Below are positions 37,760-52,190 of a DNA stretch of 64,000 nt, piece after piece. Made by a program: the position numbers and the translations under genes. The stretch lies in the NCBI RefSeq assembly GCF_016086655.4, contig NC_052136.2, positions 7,440,001-7,504,000 on the forward strand, in the 5' to 3' direction. This DNA comes from Lepeophtheirus salmonis. Taxonomy: Eukaryota; Arthropoda; Copepoda; Siphonostomatoida; Caligidae. The notes beneath the pieces were generated by a model. It was given only the letters and a program-made list of their open reading frames with translations, made no database searches and was not told the DNA's origin. The stretch's first letter is position 1. Each line of letters begins with the position of its first letter.

Positions 37760-39520
37760 TATTACAAAAAAGAATATTTCAGGGACTATTACAATTATGG
37801 AAGATTGATATTAACACAAGAATACTACACAAGGGCATACGGTATCATAAAAAAACGTTTTAAAATGCCTAAAGCAACCCCAGTTTGAGTAGGGGCCTGA
37901 TCTATAGGGTTTTTTTAGAAATAATAATTCTAGAAAAGAGTAAAGAAGTATTTGGGCATGGTATAAGAGAATTTCTTTAAAAAAAAACAAAAAAAAAAAA
38001 AAACAATAAAGCATAGAAGGTCACAAAGACATAATAAGCAAACGGGTGGATTTTTTTTCTGGTCAAAATATTACATTTCTAAAAGGCCGACATTTTATAG
38101 TTTAGATTAATTCACTGATCCTAGCCCCAATCATATAACTATAGAATATTCAAATAGATTTATACTCTATAATTTTATAATATTAGATTAGATAGAATTG
38201 AAACTTAAGAACCTTAAATGATGGAAATTTTATCCTTAAGTTTTGTTAAACTTGTTTTCCATTGATATCAACAATATGTTGTACACTGTAACGGAAAATA
38301 AGATAACTTTAGCCACACTTCAGTAGTATTCAGATTCCTGGACCTTAATGGATCTCTTGAAGCTAATAAAGTTATGATAGTAAGTTTGATAGGATTTGAT
38401 GTCCAATCATTATTTGAAAAAAAAAAAAAAAATTCAGGATTTAACATCTGGCGAGTATAGAAACCAAGACTGCAAGTTGCAAAATAAATAAAATCTAACG
38501 AATGTATACATCAGTAAAGCTCAGTGATGAGTTAATTTTCTACCCAATGATAATTTTTTTCTCCATAATTTTGTACGCGAGAAGATTTCGTTGCTTAAAG
38601 CGATAAAATTTGAGCTGAACAACATTTTGAATGACATTTAGGCAGTTAAAATTATGCTTCCAAAAAAAATATTTTAAAATCTTAACCACTAGGTGGCGTT
38701 CACATATTAAAAAACTTCAATCACTGATTTTAGAAGTCATACATTATTATAGAAGTATGATTTTGTTATCAAATTATTATTATTATTTTTTTTTTTTTTT
38801 TTTTTTTGTGAGGACCTTGAATTTGATGATATAATCAGTATAAGACTCTTGATCTGTTTGATTATCGAATATTTTGTATTAGAGGAGCCTTCCGTGATGT
38901 AAGATTATTACAAAAAAAGTAAATTACTCCAAAAATTCATAAAAATCTACCTTTGTAATTTCTGCTTTATACATTGACTGCTTTTAAAATCAAATTCCTT
39001 TACATCTCAACTCCCAATTTTTTAAAACATTATCATTAAGATGAAAAATTCCTTTTTTAATTTTGTCATTTTAAAATATGAATCATACCAACAATCAAAA
39101 AATTAGCAAATATAAGTCAAATCAACCACGAGAGATATATTGAGTACCATTCCATCAATAATATAAAACATTAAAAAGAGACATGATTCATTAATATCAA
39201 ACTCTAAATTTGGCACAGGTAAACGTGTGTGTGGTTTTTAAAGAAAATTATATTTAATCATATTTGATCGATTTTATATATGTATATATATATCAGACCT
39301 TATTTAATGAAATAATATTGCTATTTTTTTATCCTAATAAAAAAGATTAAAATAGATTGATGTTTTTTTTTTTCATAATACCATATGTGAATTTAAAATA
39401 AGCTCAGATGGTTTGATGATTTGGTTACTCATGAAGTTAAACAAGTTTAATTCTTACGTTCTTGATAAGGAGTTGGAATATATAGACAGGTAGAAAATAT
39501 GAGCTGCTAAAAAACCCAAA
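37760..39520. other. AT-rich non-coding DNA; poly-T at 38786-38807
   Basis: No gene recognised. A 22-T tract preceded by a short (att) run lies at about 38774-38807; the frame 38631-38834 reads through it and is not a gene. Confidence 0.55.
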
Positions 39521-39524
39521 AATG

Positions 39525-39960
39525 ACATAGTAACTCTGATAATTTGAAGAGTGTATTGGAGAAAAACAGCTTAGCCGTCATGACTAGGGATAGACGTAAA
39601 TTTTTGTAAATGTTGATATGAGAAAAATATAATTCTTCTTATGAATTATTATTCTCCATTTTGAAAATGTTAGAAAGCGAGCAAGGAACCATATAGTATA
39701 TAGTTTTATCGTTCAGCAAATTTGTCGTCTCTCAAAGCTACCATGTTTTTATAAATTACTACACTATTTCATGGGTCTTTTTAAACATCACTGCAATTTA
39801 AACACTATTCCCATCCCTAATAAAGACGTTACACAAATAAGACTGCGTATCGAGTAGAGATATATATAAGAATACTCTTATGTCGATTCTCAATTTTGCT
39901 CAAAGTCCTATAAGGATTTACACTTATAAATCCCCAAAGAATCGTCAGTGTTACTTTCCA
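39525..39960 (+). repeat. Dispersed repeat family C, copy 1
   Basis: Contains 'ataatttgaagagtgtattg', 'gagaaaaacagcttag' and later 'tcaaagtcctataaggattt', 'acacttataaatcccca'. The same order, with differing spacing, is found in the copies at 40850 and 41222 and inverted at 48900 and 57690. Confidence 0.55.
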
Positions 39961-40849
39961 TAATTTTTTATGAGCAGTAGTTGATATTTAAACACTCCGT
40001 CCGAAAGAATTTAATAATAATCATAACAGATTTGAAAAATACAAACCACTGTTCGGATTGCAACTAAAAGTTAGTTCATATTTTCTACAACTCAAGTAAT
40101 AAATGTCTTGGAGATGATGGACGATAAATCATAACATAATTTGAGTTTGGCTTACATACATATCCTACCTCTATATACTTTTTTATGTAAATTCATTCAT
40201 AATGTCCCTAGTTGCAAGTCAAAAAATACTGTATGTATGTTAGTACTGCTTAAAACCCATTTAAAATGGGCTTAGGGAAAGGAATAATGAACTAATGACA
40301 AATTATGTATCTTGTATATACATACATATTTACATCAAGGAGGTCATTGAAGGACATCATCCAAAAGGCGTGGAATTCTCAAGGTGATCCTTTGTAAAGG
40401 ATCTCTTTGTGTCGTGCGAGAAAGTTGTATTGGGGATTGTAAAAAATAAAACTCATACTAAATATATTTATAATAAAATATTTTGAATATTTATTAAAGA
40501 GTAAACACTTTTATATTTGTTGTTGGTTCAAGGGTATTTATGAAGACCAATTAAGGGACTTTTCTCAATAGAGAAAGGAAAAGAATTTAATTTCAGCACT
40601 TTACTTCGTGTTACATATATATATAGTCAAATTGAACATTTCAATGCTCACTTTTCTCGTAGATACTAACTAAGACAATAAACATTTCAATGCTCATCGG
40701 TAGCATTTAGCTTTTTAAAGTATGTAGAGATTTTAAAAGGTATTTTATTGATATTTAATTGCTTGTGTTAAAACGCTGAGCAAAAAACTGATAACTAGTG
40801 ATGAAAATAGTGTGTATAATGGGCATTTTAAAAATAAACGAAAATAACC

Positions 40850-41010
40850 CTGGTAATTTGAAGAATGTTTTGGAGGAGATCAGCTACAATCAGCTGTGTC
40901 AAAGGAGGAGAGATAAACAAGGACAATGGAAAGAATGACTCTAATGTCCATCTTCAATTGCAATCTGAGTCTAACAAGGACTTACAATTATAACTCTGCG
41001 ACAAACCTCT
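40850..41010 (+). repeat. Dispersed repeat family C, copy 2
   Basis: 'taatttgaagaatgttttgg', 'aggagatcagctacaatcag', 'gagtctaacaaggacttaca'. The 64-codon frame at 40926-41120 overlaps it. Confidence 0.6.
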
Positions 41011-41221
41011 CCGTCTTTTATGATCACAAACGAATGTTCAATCAGATTGTGAATATAATTGAATATATTCAGGAAAGGAAGTTCATTACTGAAGAATTAA
41101 ATAATAATGACAACTGCTAAGGAAAAGAAAGTTCATTTTTCCGATTACCAAATCCAAAATAATCATAGATAAAAGTAATAATATTCACCGGTATGTTAGG
41201 AAAAAAAACCCGATAATTAAC

Positions 41222-41445
41222 GGTATCAACCGGACAATTTGAAGAATGTTTTAGAGGAATAAAGATTATCTGTCATGACGTTTCATTAAATTAGCTACGA
41301 GCAGCTATAAGATGAATGAAATAAAAACAAATCCTACTCCATTTCTTGTAATGGTATAAGCAGGAATTATTCCGGTGTCGATCCTTTATTCTACTCCAAG
41401 TCTAACAGGAACTTACACTTATAAATCCTCACTATTATAACATTC
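41222..41445 (+). repeat. Dispersed repeat family C, copy 3
   Basis: 'caatttgaagaatgttttag', 'tgtcatgacgtttcattaaa', 'ttagctacgagcagctataa', 'agtctaacaggaacttacac'. The middle block matches the inverted copy at 48900-49135 especially well. Confidence 0.6.
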
Positions 41446-41449
41446 GTCG

Positions 41450-44400
41450 CAAATAATGACAACAACATTGAAAAAATAAAACATATATTCAGGTAGTAAC
41501 TACAGAAAGCCTTTCAATTACACTGTTATTTATAATAATCAAAAAACTAATAATCGTACAAATATGAATAAACTAAATAATGCTGACTTGGTTGTAAATA
41601 CGCTGTACAAACATGTTAGATTATAAGCGACGTTGTGACACTCACCGCTTGAATATAGCTTTCTATATGCCAAGAAAATGTTTTTGATTCTTCAAACGAA
41701 TCCTTTTGGTTCTGGATAAGGAAGAAAAAACAATTAAGCGATATTTATAATCTTCGAAAAAAGTTATTATTTGATCACATCTTTCTTTTCTCAACATGAG
41801 TTGACATCACTTGAAAAATAAAGCAACATTTGAAATTAACATCAAGGTTTGTAATATATAACTCATTTTAGCTTGAATTATTCATTCTTTATATAGTCAA
41901 AAAACATATTTATATGCCTTGATCAAAGAAAGCACTTTTTTGTGGTAGATTTGGGATTTAATGTAGAAAACACAAAAACTAAGTAATGTATCGAACTTTA
42001 AATGATTGTTGTATGTACGTAGTTGACTTTTAATTTATGAAATAATTCACTAAATGAAACTGTTGTAACCAGCATGTATCAAAAGTTATTAGAACGAAAC
42101 AAATCAACAATTAAGACATTTTCATGCGGTTTTATCTATCTTGTAAATAATATGTGCACACGTTTTATTTCTCTCTTGTAAATTCAGTTTTATAGCAGGT
42201 ATAAAAAATGAAGTTTCATTTGAGTGGTATGTCTTCATTACTTCATCATCTTTTAAATTAATGTCTATGACCTACACTTGGGTTCATGTCATTGAAACCA
42301 TGACCAATCATGGGAGAGGAAGTGTGTGTACATACATTGTACATTCAAAATGAGTAAAAAATTCTATGATGGAATTGTAAGTAGTTTAAATGTTTGAGAT
42401 TATTTAATATAAAAAAAACGATAAGAATTGATTGTGACTTTTTTGTATAACTTATTTTTACTTATAAATACAGTAACACTTCTGATTAATTTTGTATTTT
42501 GAACACTAAAAGCCAATTTACAAACGGGCTCATTACACATTATCTTGGGAAGGAGACAAAGGGTTAACTATGCAAGAATTATTTGCTGTTTACCGAGGTG
42601 ATGTATTTATTTTTTCTTTTAGAATAAAGTTGGAATTACTTTATTTTTAAATAAAAAAATTAACACTTTTTCGAAAATATTTCAAAATTTTGTAAAGAAT
42701 GATAACTTTTTTTTTTTCACAAAATGTTTTGCAAACATTTTTGTTAAGAGATTTTTTTTCTATATGCCACATATCTAGTTCAAAATTTGACATCTTAATT
42801 TCACTTTTTGACCATTTATAATTCAATGTATATTAAAATTTGACAAATATTTCTTTTTTTTATCACGTTTCTTTTTAAAAAAGAAAGAAAAATAGATATT
42901 TGAAGCATAGACTACATAATTCATTTCTTTCGCGAATTTATTAAAACTTTGTCAATAACCTTTTCATTTATACAATTTTGTTGCTGTTATGGGGTGTACT
43001 CACGACCTGTTACACTAGAATGATGATATCTTTGATTCATGACAAATCTCTTGTCCTTTGTCTCATCTCCAAAAAGACTGGTGCGTCTCACCTCATGACA
43101 TTGGCAAAAGTCCTGGGATACAATCCACCTGTCCTCTGGAATATGTTTTTAATTTCCACCACAACTAAAAAATGGGATGTTGCTCCGGTTTTAATTGCAA
43201 ATGTAACAAAAAAAGGACTGGTATTGGTGTGGAGATTATTTTTTATAAAGAAACGTCTTTTCGAAAAAATTTCTTTTAAAAAAAAAAAAAATTATAATTT
43301 CATTTTTGCTGAAAATGACTTGTGTACAAAGATTGTCTTACGGATCATTTTGACCCAGTCATTATAAATGATATTTTCTACAATAAACAATTTAATAATC
43401 ATTGATATATTTTATTGTGGATTTAAAAAAAAAAATTATTTTGGAAATGTTGGGTTCTTAAAGTCTCAAAATTTACCTTTTGATTTGTGATACACTTACA
43501 TGAAAATATATATGTAGAAAGTTGGGATTCATTTAATTACATGATAAATTCTAAATACTTATTAATATTTATAAAACATATCTAATAATTTTTTTTTTTA
43601 CTTAACCATAAAAAGTACCATTGGAACATTTATGTTCCATCTAAATCACTTGTTCGTTAAAGAAGAAATAAATTACTGAATGAAAGTTTTAAAACTGAAA
43701 CTTTAGTGTACTAATGTATATGTTATCATTCACTGAATTATTTTGAATAAACTGGAGTACAAAGTGTCTTGAATCATTATTTAGATTGCAAGGAATGTCA
43801 GTAGAGCTCAGGTGCAATTTACTCTACAAATTTTTCTATTTACTCCACTTCTAAGTATGCTATGGATAAGAAAAAAAATATATATTATATACTACCATTT
43901 CACTTTTTAAGGCTGATCTATTAATTGGTGCGTAAATATCCGATTTGGATGGAATGTTTTTATCATCTTTTCACAAATAATAAGTGAATCAATTTGTTTA
44001 GTTTTCTAAATTTTCTCTCAATTAAATAACAAATGACGCATATTAATGCTAAAAACATATTTTAAAAATATAAATTCCTTTTGTACATGACATTAGAGTG
44101 ACCCAGCGTTCTCTTTTGTATGAAGACGTCCTCTTTCTACCCTCAAATTCGACTTAACCCATAATACTTGAACATTTCATATATTAGTCTCCCGGAAGGT
44201 CTGGACAATATGTAAAAATAGGAAATGTTCGAGAAAATGAAGACGGTTGGTCACCATGCATATAGTTGTATTTTTCCTTTTCCTTTTTTTTCAATAACTC
44301 TTATTTACCCCTTCCACATTCAAAAACGGTGCGTGAAGCCTGTACAAGAACCATTAAGTTTTTATGAAGTTAATTGGCATTGAATAGTTGCAACTTTATT

Positions 44401-45185
44401 TTTAATTAATAGCTTTTATCCATACTTTTGTGTACGAACATTTTGTAATCGAAGGTATCACTGCATTTGAATACAATAGCTTGTTAAAATTAAATTATTT
44501 AAACATTCGAAAATATAAGAGGGTCATGTACAAAAAAAAAAAAATTATAAAGCCTCAAATATTATTATTCATCTCCTACTTGAAAAAAAAACTAGTTTGT
44601 TATGTTTTAGAACACTACATATTATGTATGAAGCATTTAACCCACTAAAAAATTAAATGTTAATTTATAACTTCCTATTAAAAAATGTATTTGTTTTTAG
44701 AAAATACTTTTTTTTTAAATTCATAATTAAATTCATACGTATAAAATTTTATTTTATTTTCTTATATTTTATTAAGGAATATGTTTGTTTATCTAATATA
44801 AGAAAATTATAATATTATTTTTATAATTTAAACCATTGTATTTTAATCAATGTATTTTACAAATATAGTTGTACTTTTCTTTAAAAAGAAATAAATATAA
44901 ATAGGGTAGACCAGCAAGAGTTGAGTCAAGCTTTTTTGTATTCAAAGCTGGTTTCACTTAAGCCTGCGAAATTTTATCACAGCATATATTTTCTATTTTT
45001 TGAATCTATTGAAGTTTTATACCAGTGCATAGTTTTTCAAGAAATTGTATTTGAATGCGACTCTTCAAATGTTGCAAAGTTCCCCATTGTCAAGGACTGT
45101 TACAAAAGTTTTAAAAAACAGTTTAAGTTATAAATTTTAAATCTTATACTAAATAATATTCAGCCCGAAATGGCGTATTTTCTCT
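41450..45185. other. AT-rich non-coding DNA, no gene recognised
   Basis: The 129-codon frame at 42978-43367 is the longest in the window. Its first ~70 codons are of moderate complexity, then it becomes lysine/phenylalanine rich. I do not recognise it and there is no repeat context. All other frames are low complexity. Confidence 0.45.
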
Positions 45186-45189
45186 TTTC

Positions 45190-45430
45190 TAGGGTCCATT
45201 TTTCAGACGTACTCAAACAATACCGAGTCAAAAAATCACAAAACTGCCTTAAAAGTATTTTAGTACAAAATTTTATCTTTCTAACGCCATTTATTGTAAA
45301 CTTATCTCTATTATACAACGCGAGATACACATTACTAAAGGCATCTATCAAAAATAATGGATTTCTACTAATAAGATCACTATTATAGAGGAGATAAATT
45401 CACCTTTAAATACTTTTTGAGGCCCTGATC
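45190..45430. repeat. Dispersed repeat family G, copy 2
   Basis: 'caataccgagtcaaaaaatc', 'ttatctttctaacgccattt', 'ataatggatttctactaata' align in order with 3640-3830. Open frames on both strands here (45160-45351 and 45170-45388) overlap completely and reflect the repeat. Confidence 0.55.
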
Positions 45431-46289
45431 TGAGTGAAAAGAATGCTTCATGTGATTTGTAAATATATAAAATAATAAAAAGATAATAAACAATACTTTG
45501 AAAATTACAGCACTTGATGTAAATGACCCCTTCGTATTGACCGTTACAAACTCATAAACTTATTTTCCATAGTTGAATTTTAACTTTTGATCAAACTATT
45601 TCATATCATACCAAAAGAATCAATAATTCAATTGATATCATTGGCCGTAAAAACAATGCAAAACGGACTTCATTTTTACAAAAAAAAAAAAAATTATACA
45701 AAAAATTACTTTTAAATCCACTCAAAATCAGTTTGTATAAAATGCCTCAAAGAAAAATACTTAAAAACTAATCATTTCGACCACAATCATCTGAATTATA
45801 TTATAAAATTGTAATGCAGATTATGCGGCTCTAGTTTTTATTGATTTCCAAGAAAAAAGGACTGGTACAACTCTCCTCGGTCTCCCCTACCTATTTCCTT
45901 GTTTGATCCTTCCCTCCCTTCATTAAAACAATACATACAAAGAAACAATCAAATATGGAAGACGATCCAGGAAACTAATCACTAAATAGGTCTATAAAAA
46001 CAAGTAACAAAAAAAACAGATGGATTTATTTCCAAACAAGACATAAAATGTCACTGTTTAATCAAGATATTTTTATTGTTATCGTCATTCATATTTTCTT
46101 TCTATCGTCTCTTTGGAAGACTTTTTTATGGATCACGTATCATTTGCGATTTATTTTTATAGTAGGACTGATTATTTATGGTTAGTTTGGAAATCATGTC
46201 ATTAGTTGACTGTCTCATGTTAGTTCATTGCTTATTTTTTTTAAATACAAAACAAAATTATGAGTTTGTTATATTTTGAGTGGTGAAAT

Positions 46290-46612
46290 AAGCAAAATAA
46301 GTAGTGATTTAGCACATAAATAATTTTGAATAAAAATCAACGAAATAAAAATTTCTTAATTTTCTATATATGATTACATCCTTCAATTTCATAAACATAT
46401 CCTGGTCAATTTAATGCTTTATATTCAAATTTCGTGGATGTAATCGAATAATTAATAATGTTAAGTATGTTGTAAAATACTCATTTGATATATACAACTT
46501 TATAAGACTCCGATATGGCTTTTCAAATAGATTCGTTCATCTTGTTTTTCAAAATAATTTTTGATACTTTAAAACAAGAATTTGTGAATCTCCAACGGAT
46601 TAATAAATTACA
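46290..46612 (+). repeat. Dispersed repeat family B, copy
   Basis: 'tagcacataaataattttga', 'ataaaaatcaacgaaat', 'tatattcaaatttcgtggat', 'gactccgatatggcttttca', 'ccaacggattaataaatt' follow the order seen at 25742-26070. Confidence 0.6.
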
Positions 46613-46619
46613 CTTCAAA

Positions 46620-48895
46620 TAGCGTTATCAAACATCACCTTTTAACGGTTTAGTCGCATCTGATTTTCTTATCCTAATGTCACAATATAATGAAAAATTA
46701 AAATATCTAAATATTAAGTTAATAATTATTGTGAGAAAAAATTAAGGTTACGGGTACAAAATTTGAGAGGGAATTCTGATAATATCAGTATCCTGTATTT
46801 TAATAGAAGATATATGTTTCAAAATATAAGTTAAGTACAATTTTTTAACAATTTCTCTATTTTAGACATTCACTCAGGACCGGTACTTTGTAAATTGTTT
46901 GAGAGTTTTATATTAATATATTTTTTCCGAGTCACACTTTCCTATTTTCTCCTCTTAATATGAGGTGGGTTCGGTAAAGAAATAAGATTGGGTATTTTCA
47001 ATTTTACTTACAAATATTAAAAAGCATACACTTCTAGGATCCCATTTCCTAAAAGGTGTTTAAATTTATTTTAATGACTTTTTTTTCAAATCGAAATTTA
47101 TTTCAATTTTTAAAAGGACTTCTTCTACGAAAAAAGGTAGTTTTTTTTCAAATGGTAGTCATTGCTGTTTTATAAGTTACTACAAAAATTATAATAAAAC
47201 ATTTTGAGTGACATGCTTTGTTTTTGGACTCTAATAGTCCATGTGTGGTGTATCATACACACCCGTCTCAAAGTCTCATGGATTCATTGTAGAGGTTGTG
47301 AAAAATCTCGGTAATTCCTAAAAAATATTGAAATCACTGCATGAAAACTTGATAAGAATTAAATCATTAATTAGGAAACTTATGTAAGTTATTTTGCCAC
47401 AATATTTTAATAACGTTATTATTTCATGGTTCTTTATGTAGATACGGAATGGAGTTTCTATCAAATGATGGTTATTGAAATAATTAGAATTATGACTTTA
47501 TGAACGAACGCTTCTTTTTTCTTCTATGATTTTATATTTATAATAAGGAATGATGATTAGAGGGAAGCAGGTAAGCACGGCAGGAGCTTTTTGCTTTATA
47601 GAAAAACACATAAAATTCAATTTCTTTACCTTGTGCGAGTAAAATTTATTTTTTGGAGAAAATGGAAAAAAAAAATTTAAGTGATAAACATAAATTTGAA
47701 TAGTCATAAAGACAAATCTAATATGCTCATTATCTATAAGCTTTTTTAGGAAGTAATAAAGGGGCTATGAAATTACACATATCTGCATTTGATTATTTCA
47801 TAATAAAAGTTGGTTTTTTTTTTTATGCGAGTGCTTTTAAAAAAAAAAATTAAAAATTATGTTTGTTTTTTATAAAAAGAAAGGTCAACAAATGTTGTCT
47901 CTTATAAAAGAAAAAGATATACTAAAAACAAGACCAATTTAAAAAAATAAAAATTTTAAAATAATGATCTTCAAATCTTGATATTTTCTCAGGTTGAGCA
48001 CAATGTACAATGAAAGAGAATTATAGTTTTATTTAATTGACGATTTATTTACTCTCGAGTTTTTAACGATTTTTGCTGCAGTGCTAAAATAATAACCAAC
48101 TAATCGCTCGGTCATTGTCAGGCCTACAAATAAATAAAGAACTAAAACCTATACTTTACATAAGCTCAAAAATTGACACATTTGAGTAATGATTAGTCTT
48201 ATTTCTGGTATCGCTCAAAAGGACAGTAAGAAATTATAAAGTTATTATGAAAAGAAGAGTTGATGTAATAAAAGGGAAAAATTGAAAATTGGTATATTTT
48301 TCTAAAACGGCTTGACTTGAGAAAGAACTCAAACTTCAGACAGCTCAAAAAATGTATTTCAATCCTAAAATATAAAAAATAGTTGTCTGTAGTTTAGCTC
48401 AAGGAAAATTATTTGTGTAAATGAGAAATCCAAGTAGTTTTTTATTATACTATTATATGTATTAAAACTCAATCAGAAACATCAATATTTCGATCCAGAC
48501 TGGAGTCTAAAGCCGTGTATTGAAATTTAAGTCGTAGGTCTAGAAAATTTACAAAATTCCTTTTTTTTAAAAATAGTTTAGAACTTTTTTGTCTATTCTT
48601 TATAAAAAAATATATATATTGTAGGACCGATCAATGATTATTTTACTACAATACCTTAACCGCAATTAGTTTAATATTACAAAAACTTTAACGATCTCAA
48701 ATCGGATTTGGATTACCAGACCAAAAACCTAACAATAATAGTTATCAAGTCCAACAAAGATTACTATCGATCAAAAAATATGATAATGAAACAGGGAACA
48801 TCTTTTTGTAGTTGTAACCTGAACTGTCTTTTTTTTATTCTTCGAAGCTGTTTTTATTCATAAAATAATAACTTTAAGTATAATGTCAGCACAAG
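46620..48895. other. AT-rich non-coding DNA, nothing recognised
   Basis: No gene. A small hairpin 'gtgtggtgtatcatacacac' lies at about 47243-47262. The 69-codon minus frame at 47498-47707 is low complexity. Confidence 0.5.
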
Positions 48896-48899
48896 CACG

Positions 48900-49135
48900 T
48901 AAAAGAGGAAGAATAACACTGATAATGTGTTGCAGATTTATAAATCTAAGTCATTGTTGAACTTTCAGTAGAATTGAGGATCTACATTAAACTAATTTCT
49001 GCTTATATTATTTATCAATACAGAGTGGAGATTTGAGTTTAAATCCTTCATCTTATAGCTGTTGACAGCTAATTTAATGTAACGCCCTGACAAATATGAT
49101 GATCTTCTCCCAAATATGATTCAAATGGTCAGTTT
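48900..49135 (-). repeat. Dispersed repeat family C, copy 4 (inverted)
   Basis: Reverse-complemented: 'cagggcgttacattaaatta' followed by 'gctgtcaacagctataagat', matching 41270-41320 on the plus strand. Confidence 0.55.
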
Positions 49136-49139
49136 GATC

Positions 49140-51620
49140 ATGTTAATTTTCTGTTTCTTTTCTTTTAGAATAACGGCAGATCATATTATTCTCAACTATA
49201 AGGTTTGAATATACATCATTATAATCAAACCTTCAAATAAACTTTTGTTATATTTTGGCTAATAATATACATAAGTCAGTTTGTATTAATATCAACGTAA
49301 TTTTTTGCATACTTTAGCACACACGTGTTTCCTGCTACCTTTTTTAAAATAGAAAATTCCTGGAATTACTGCCTCATAGAGTATATATCTAGGTATTTCC
49401 AAATTTGATGATGAATAAAAATTAAAACACCTTTATTTTAATGAAGAATCTACCTACATTATATAGGTATATATAAAATGTCGTTAGTTACTAAATACTT
49501 CTGAAAAATAGAGCAAGAGGAAGGAAACTCTTTGAATAAATAAACGTATGTATATTTCCACACTATGACATCGGAAAACTCGACCAAACTATAAATAAAA
49601 TACCCATCAATAATGTACATTTAATTCACATATTTCATGATAAATGAATGTCGCAAAATAACAAAAGATAATTATAAATAGAACTAATTAGAATTCGTTT
49701 ACGAATTGGTAGTACATAATGAGGATTGTCTGCAGGGATCTCAGGATCCCGAAAACCCGGGATATATTTGTTTTTATTCCCAGAACCCCCAATATCCTAA
49801 AAATGAATTATTTTTATGTATTTATATATAAGAAACTAATATTTTAATATTATCCAAATAAACATAGCATATATTACTAGAATTAAAAAGCTAATTGGAA
49901 TCTATTCCATCCAGATCTGTGGAATCAGATGTGGATGTTTCGGGATTTATTTTTTTTTTGTTTTGAGACTCAATGCTCGTTCAAATTATAAAAACAATTA
50001 TGCTTAAGCTTTTTGCAGGCCGAATTTAAGTGTTTTGAATCACATGATAGCAAAATTACGATATATCTGCGTTAGTAAAAATGGTATTTTATTCACAAAT
50101 TTTGATATTTATTATGTAGGTATTGTCGGAGTAATAAAAACTCGAATAACAGACAAAATTAATTTTAATAATCAACAAATCGTCAGTATTACTCATTGTT
50201 ATACACTCACCTATAGCTACTCAATACTTAGATGTTTGGTAAACAAGAATGAAAGGAGAATATTAATAAAGGCTTGATAATTCTTTTAATATGTCGTAAT
50301 TACCCAGAGAGTACTTAAGTCTGTAGAGCACTCACTGGCCATGCTAAAAACGCTCGTTGCTAAATATCATTTAAAGTAGTATTCATTATTTTATTTATGT
50401 GTACTGTATTTTTTTAATATGAGATTGTTATTAGAATTGAGTCCTCATCCGACACACAAACAAACCCACAGGCAGACATTCTTTGCCTTATTTATATAGA
50501 TTTGTGTATATTATTTTCCAAATGTGTTAGCTAATACTTATTTCAAATGCTATTAACATCGTGCATTATTCACTTTCTTGATAAATATAACAATTTTTGT
50601 AAAGGCGGTAATGGTGTCCGGGATTATCACAGAATCCCGGGATAGAAACTGTCTCAAACAAAAGTGTCTAGTACATGATATATGTATGTATATGAATGTT
50701 AATTTTTGTTCATCGTCAACATATAAATATATGATCATTTAAAACTATGAATCTTTATATGGAATATATACAACAACTATGCAAAAATAAAGAATAGCAG
50801 AAGAAAAAAAGAGAATTTACGTACAAATGATTAATTAAATGAGAATGGTAAAGGTAAAATACTATTCGTGTCGGTTTGAATTGATGCATTTATAACTCTT
50901 AATACTGCTACAAGAGATCCCAAGGTGAAGTAGCTATTCCAAATATGAAAATCAAAAGTTTTATTATTTCAAAAAAATATATATAATATGAAATTCTACG
51001 AAAAAATTATTTTTAAATAAGTAATATTTAGTAAATACTTATACAGAAAGGATGTTATGAAGACTAAGAACATTTGCATTGACAAAAGGCTGTTTTTCTC
51101 AATCATCAAAAATGCTATAGTCATCAAAATTCTAAAATCTTATATGAATTATTGAAAAAAAAATTATATGATTTTTGTTTATTTTTCTACGAAATTGAAT
51201 AAAAAACGGATAAAAGTAACTTTTTTTTTGAGTAACATTATCTAGTTTTTCTTTGTTTTTGCTGTAAATTTGACTATCAATTTCTATTTTGTTCTGAATG
51301 TTGATTGGTTAAACACAACTTAGCTGTTGCAATTATATACATATAAAGGAAATTGGCGTTGCAATTTCTTTAGTCTAAGCCAAGCCAGCTCCGAGTAATT
51401 TAGCTAAAAACTAAAAGCATTGTAACTTTTCTAGATCTTCCCCTCGTAATATCTACTTATAAAATGTATATTAAAGAAATTTTATACCGGACGTAACAAA
51501 CAAAAAGTTACACTCGTACAAATGATTAGTTTACTGGATTTTTTGTAATAACTTCAAGAAAATTAGATGAAAATGTGATTTTATAAGCAAATAGTTTGTT
51601 TTAAAAATGTTTTATTAAAT
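49140..51620. other. AT-rich non-coding DNA; short 'cccggg' repeats; family D copy
   Basis: At about 49735-49765 ('gggatctcaggatcccgaaa', 'acccgggatat') and about 50612-50645 ('tccgggattatcacagaatc', 'ccgggatag') there are two short related GC-rich motifs. About 51235-51335 is an inverted copy of family D ('ttctgaatgttgattggtta'). Frames at 50035-50277 and 50553-50738 have no known motif. Confidence 0.5.
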
Positions 51621-51624
51621 CAAG

Positions 51625-52190
51625 GATGTTTAAAGAACACCGCCAAAAAGTCCAAACGTTTTTCAGATTAGAACTACTCTATCAGAGATCACGACATGGT
51701 AAGAACAACCATCGACTCTTTACAATTTAAAAAGGATGACGGAAGCTGAGGAAGACATAGAAAGCCTAAATTGTTCACTATTGCTATAAAAAAGACTCTC
51801 AAGGCCGTCTTACTTAAGAGTATGTGGGCCCATACATATTACTTCAAATGTCCAAAAAACATAAAAAAATAGATAAAAGGTCTTACTGCACACCTAAAAA
51901 GGGGCTCATAATTTTTCGAGGAATGTTTGCCTCTTTGGTCACATAAAAAAGTTAATGTGAATCCCAAAACCCGGATCACAATCCTCTGTACTATGCTTTA
52001 TGACTACATGTTTGGAGGCAACCCTAAACGCTTCATCACCAAACATTTATACCCTGAAGAACATAGTCAATAAACAATTGGTTCGAGGCATATATCAAAA
52101 CAGTCTGCAATCACTTTCGGAAGAGATTCGAGGCGCTTTGTGCTATATATGGGGGCTATATGGAGTGAACAATATTTATTTTTGTCTTGT
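51625..52190 (+). pseudogene. Internally deleted mariner/maT-type transposase
   Basis: Overlapping frames read, in order, HRQKVQTFFRLELLYQR, then MVRTTIDSLQFKKDDGS (first helix-turn-helix and linker), then IKKTLKAVLLKSMWAH (second helix-turn-helix, normally IKK-L--NP-KSMR), then KGLTAHLKRGS. The next recognisable block is PDHNPLYYAL, equivalent to SPDLNPLDYA, with the catalytic aspartate replaced by tyrosine. The C-terminal tail follows as EATLNASSPNIYTLKNIVNK, then QSLSEEIRGALCYI. The segment with the first two catalytic aspartates is missing. Stops and frameshifts are frequent. No terminal repeats could be identified. Confidence 0.7.

Noticed and set aside
39525..41445. CRISPR-like or satellite array
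   Set aside because: The three direct copies are long, diverged and unevenly spaced, with no short identical repeats separated by unique spacers.
42978..43367. Cys-rich (CXC/TSO1-like) or piggyBac-type protein remnant
   Set aside because: The resemblance rests on a few cysteines in one alternative frame; surrounding blocks expected for those families are absent.
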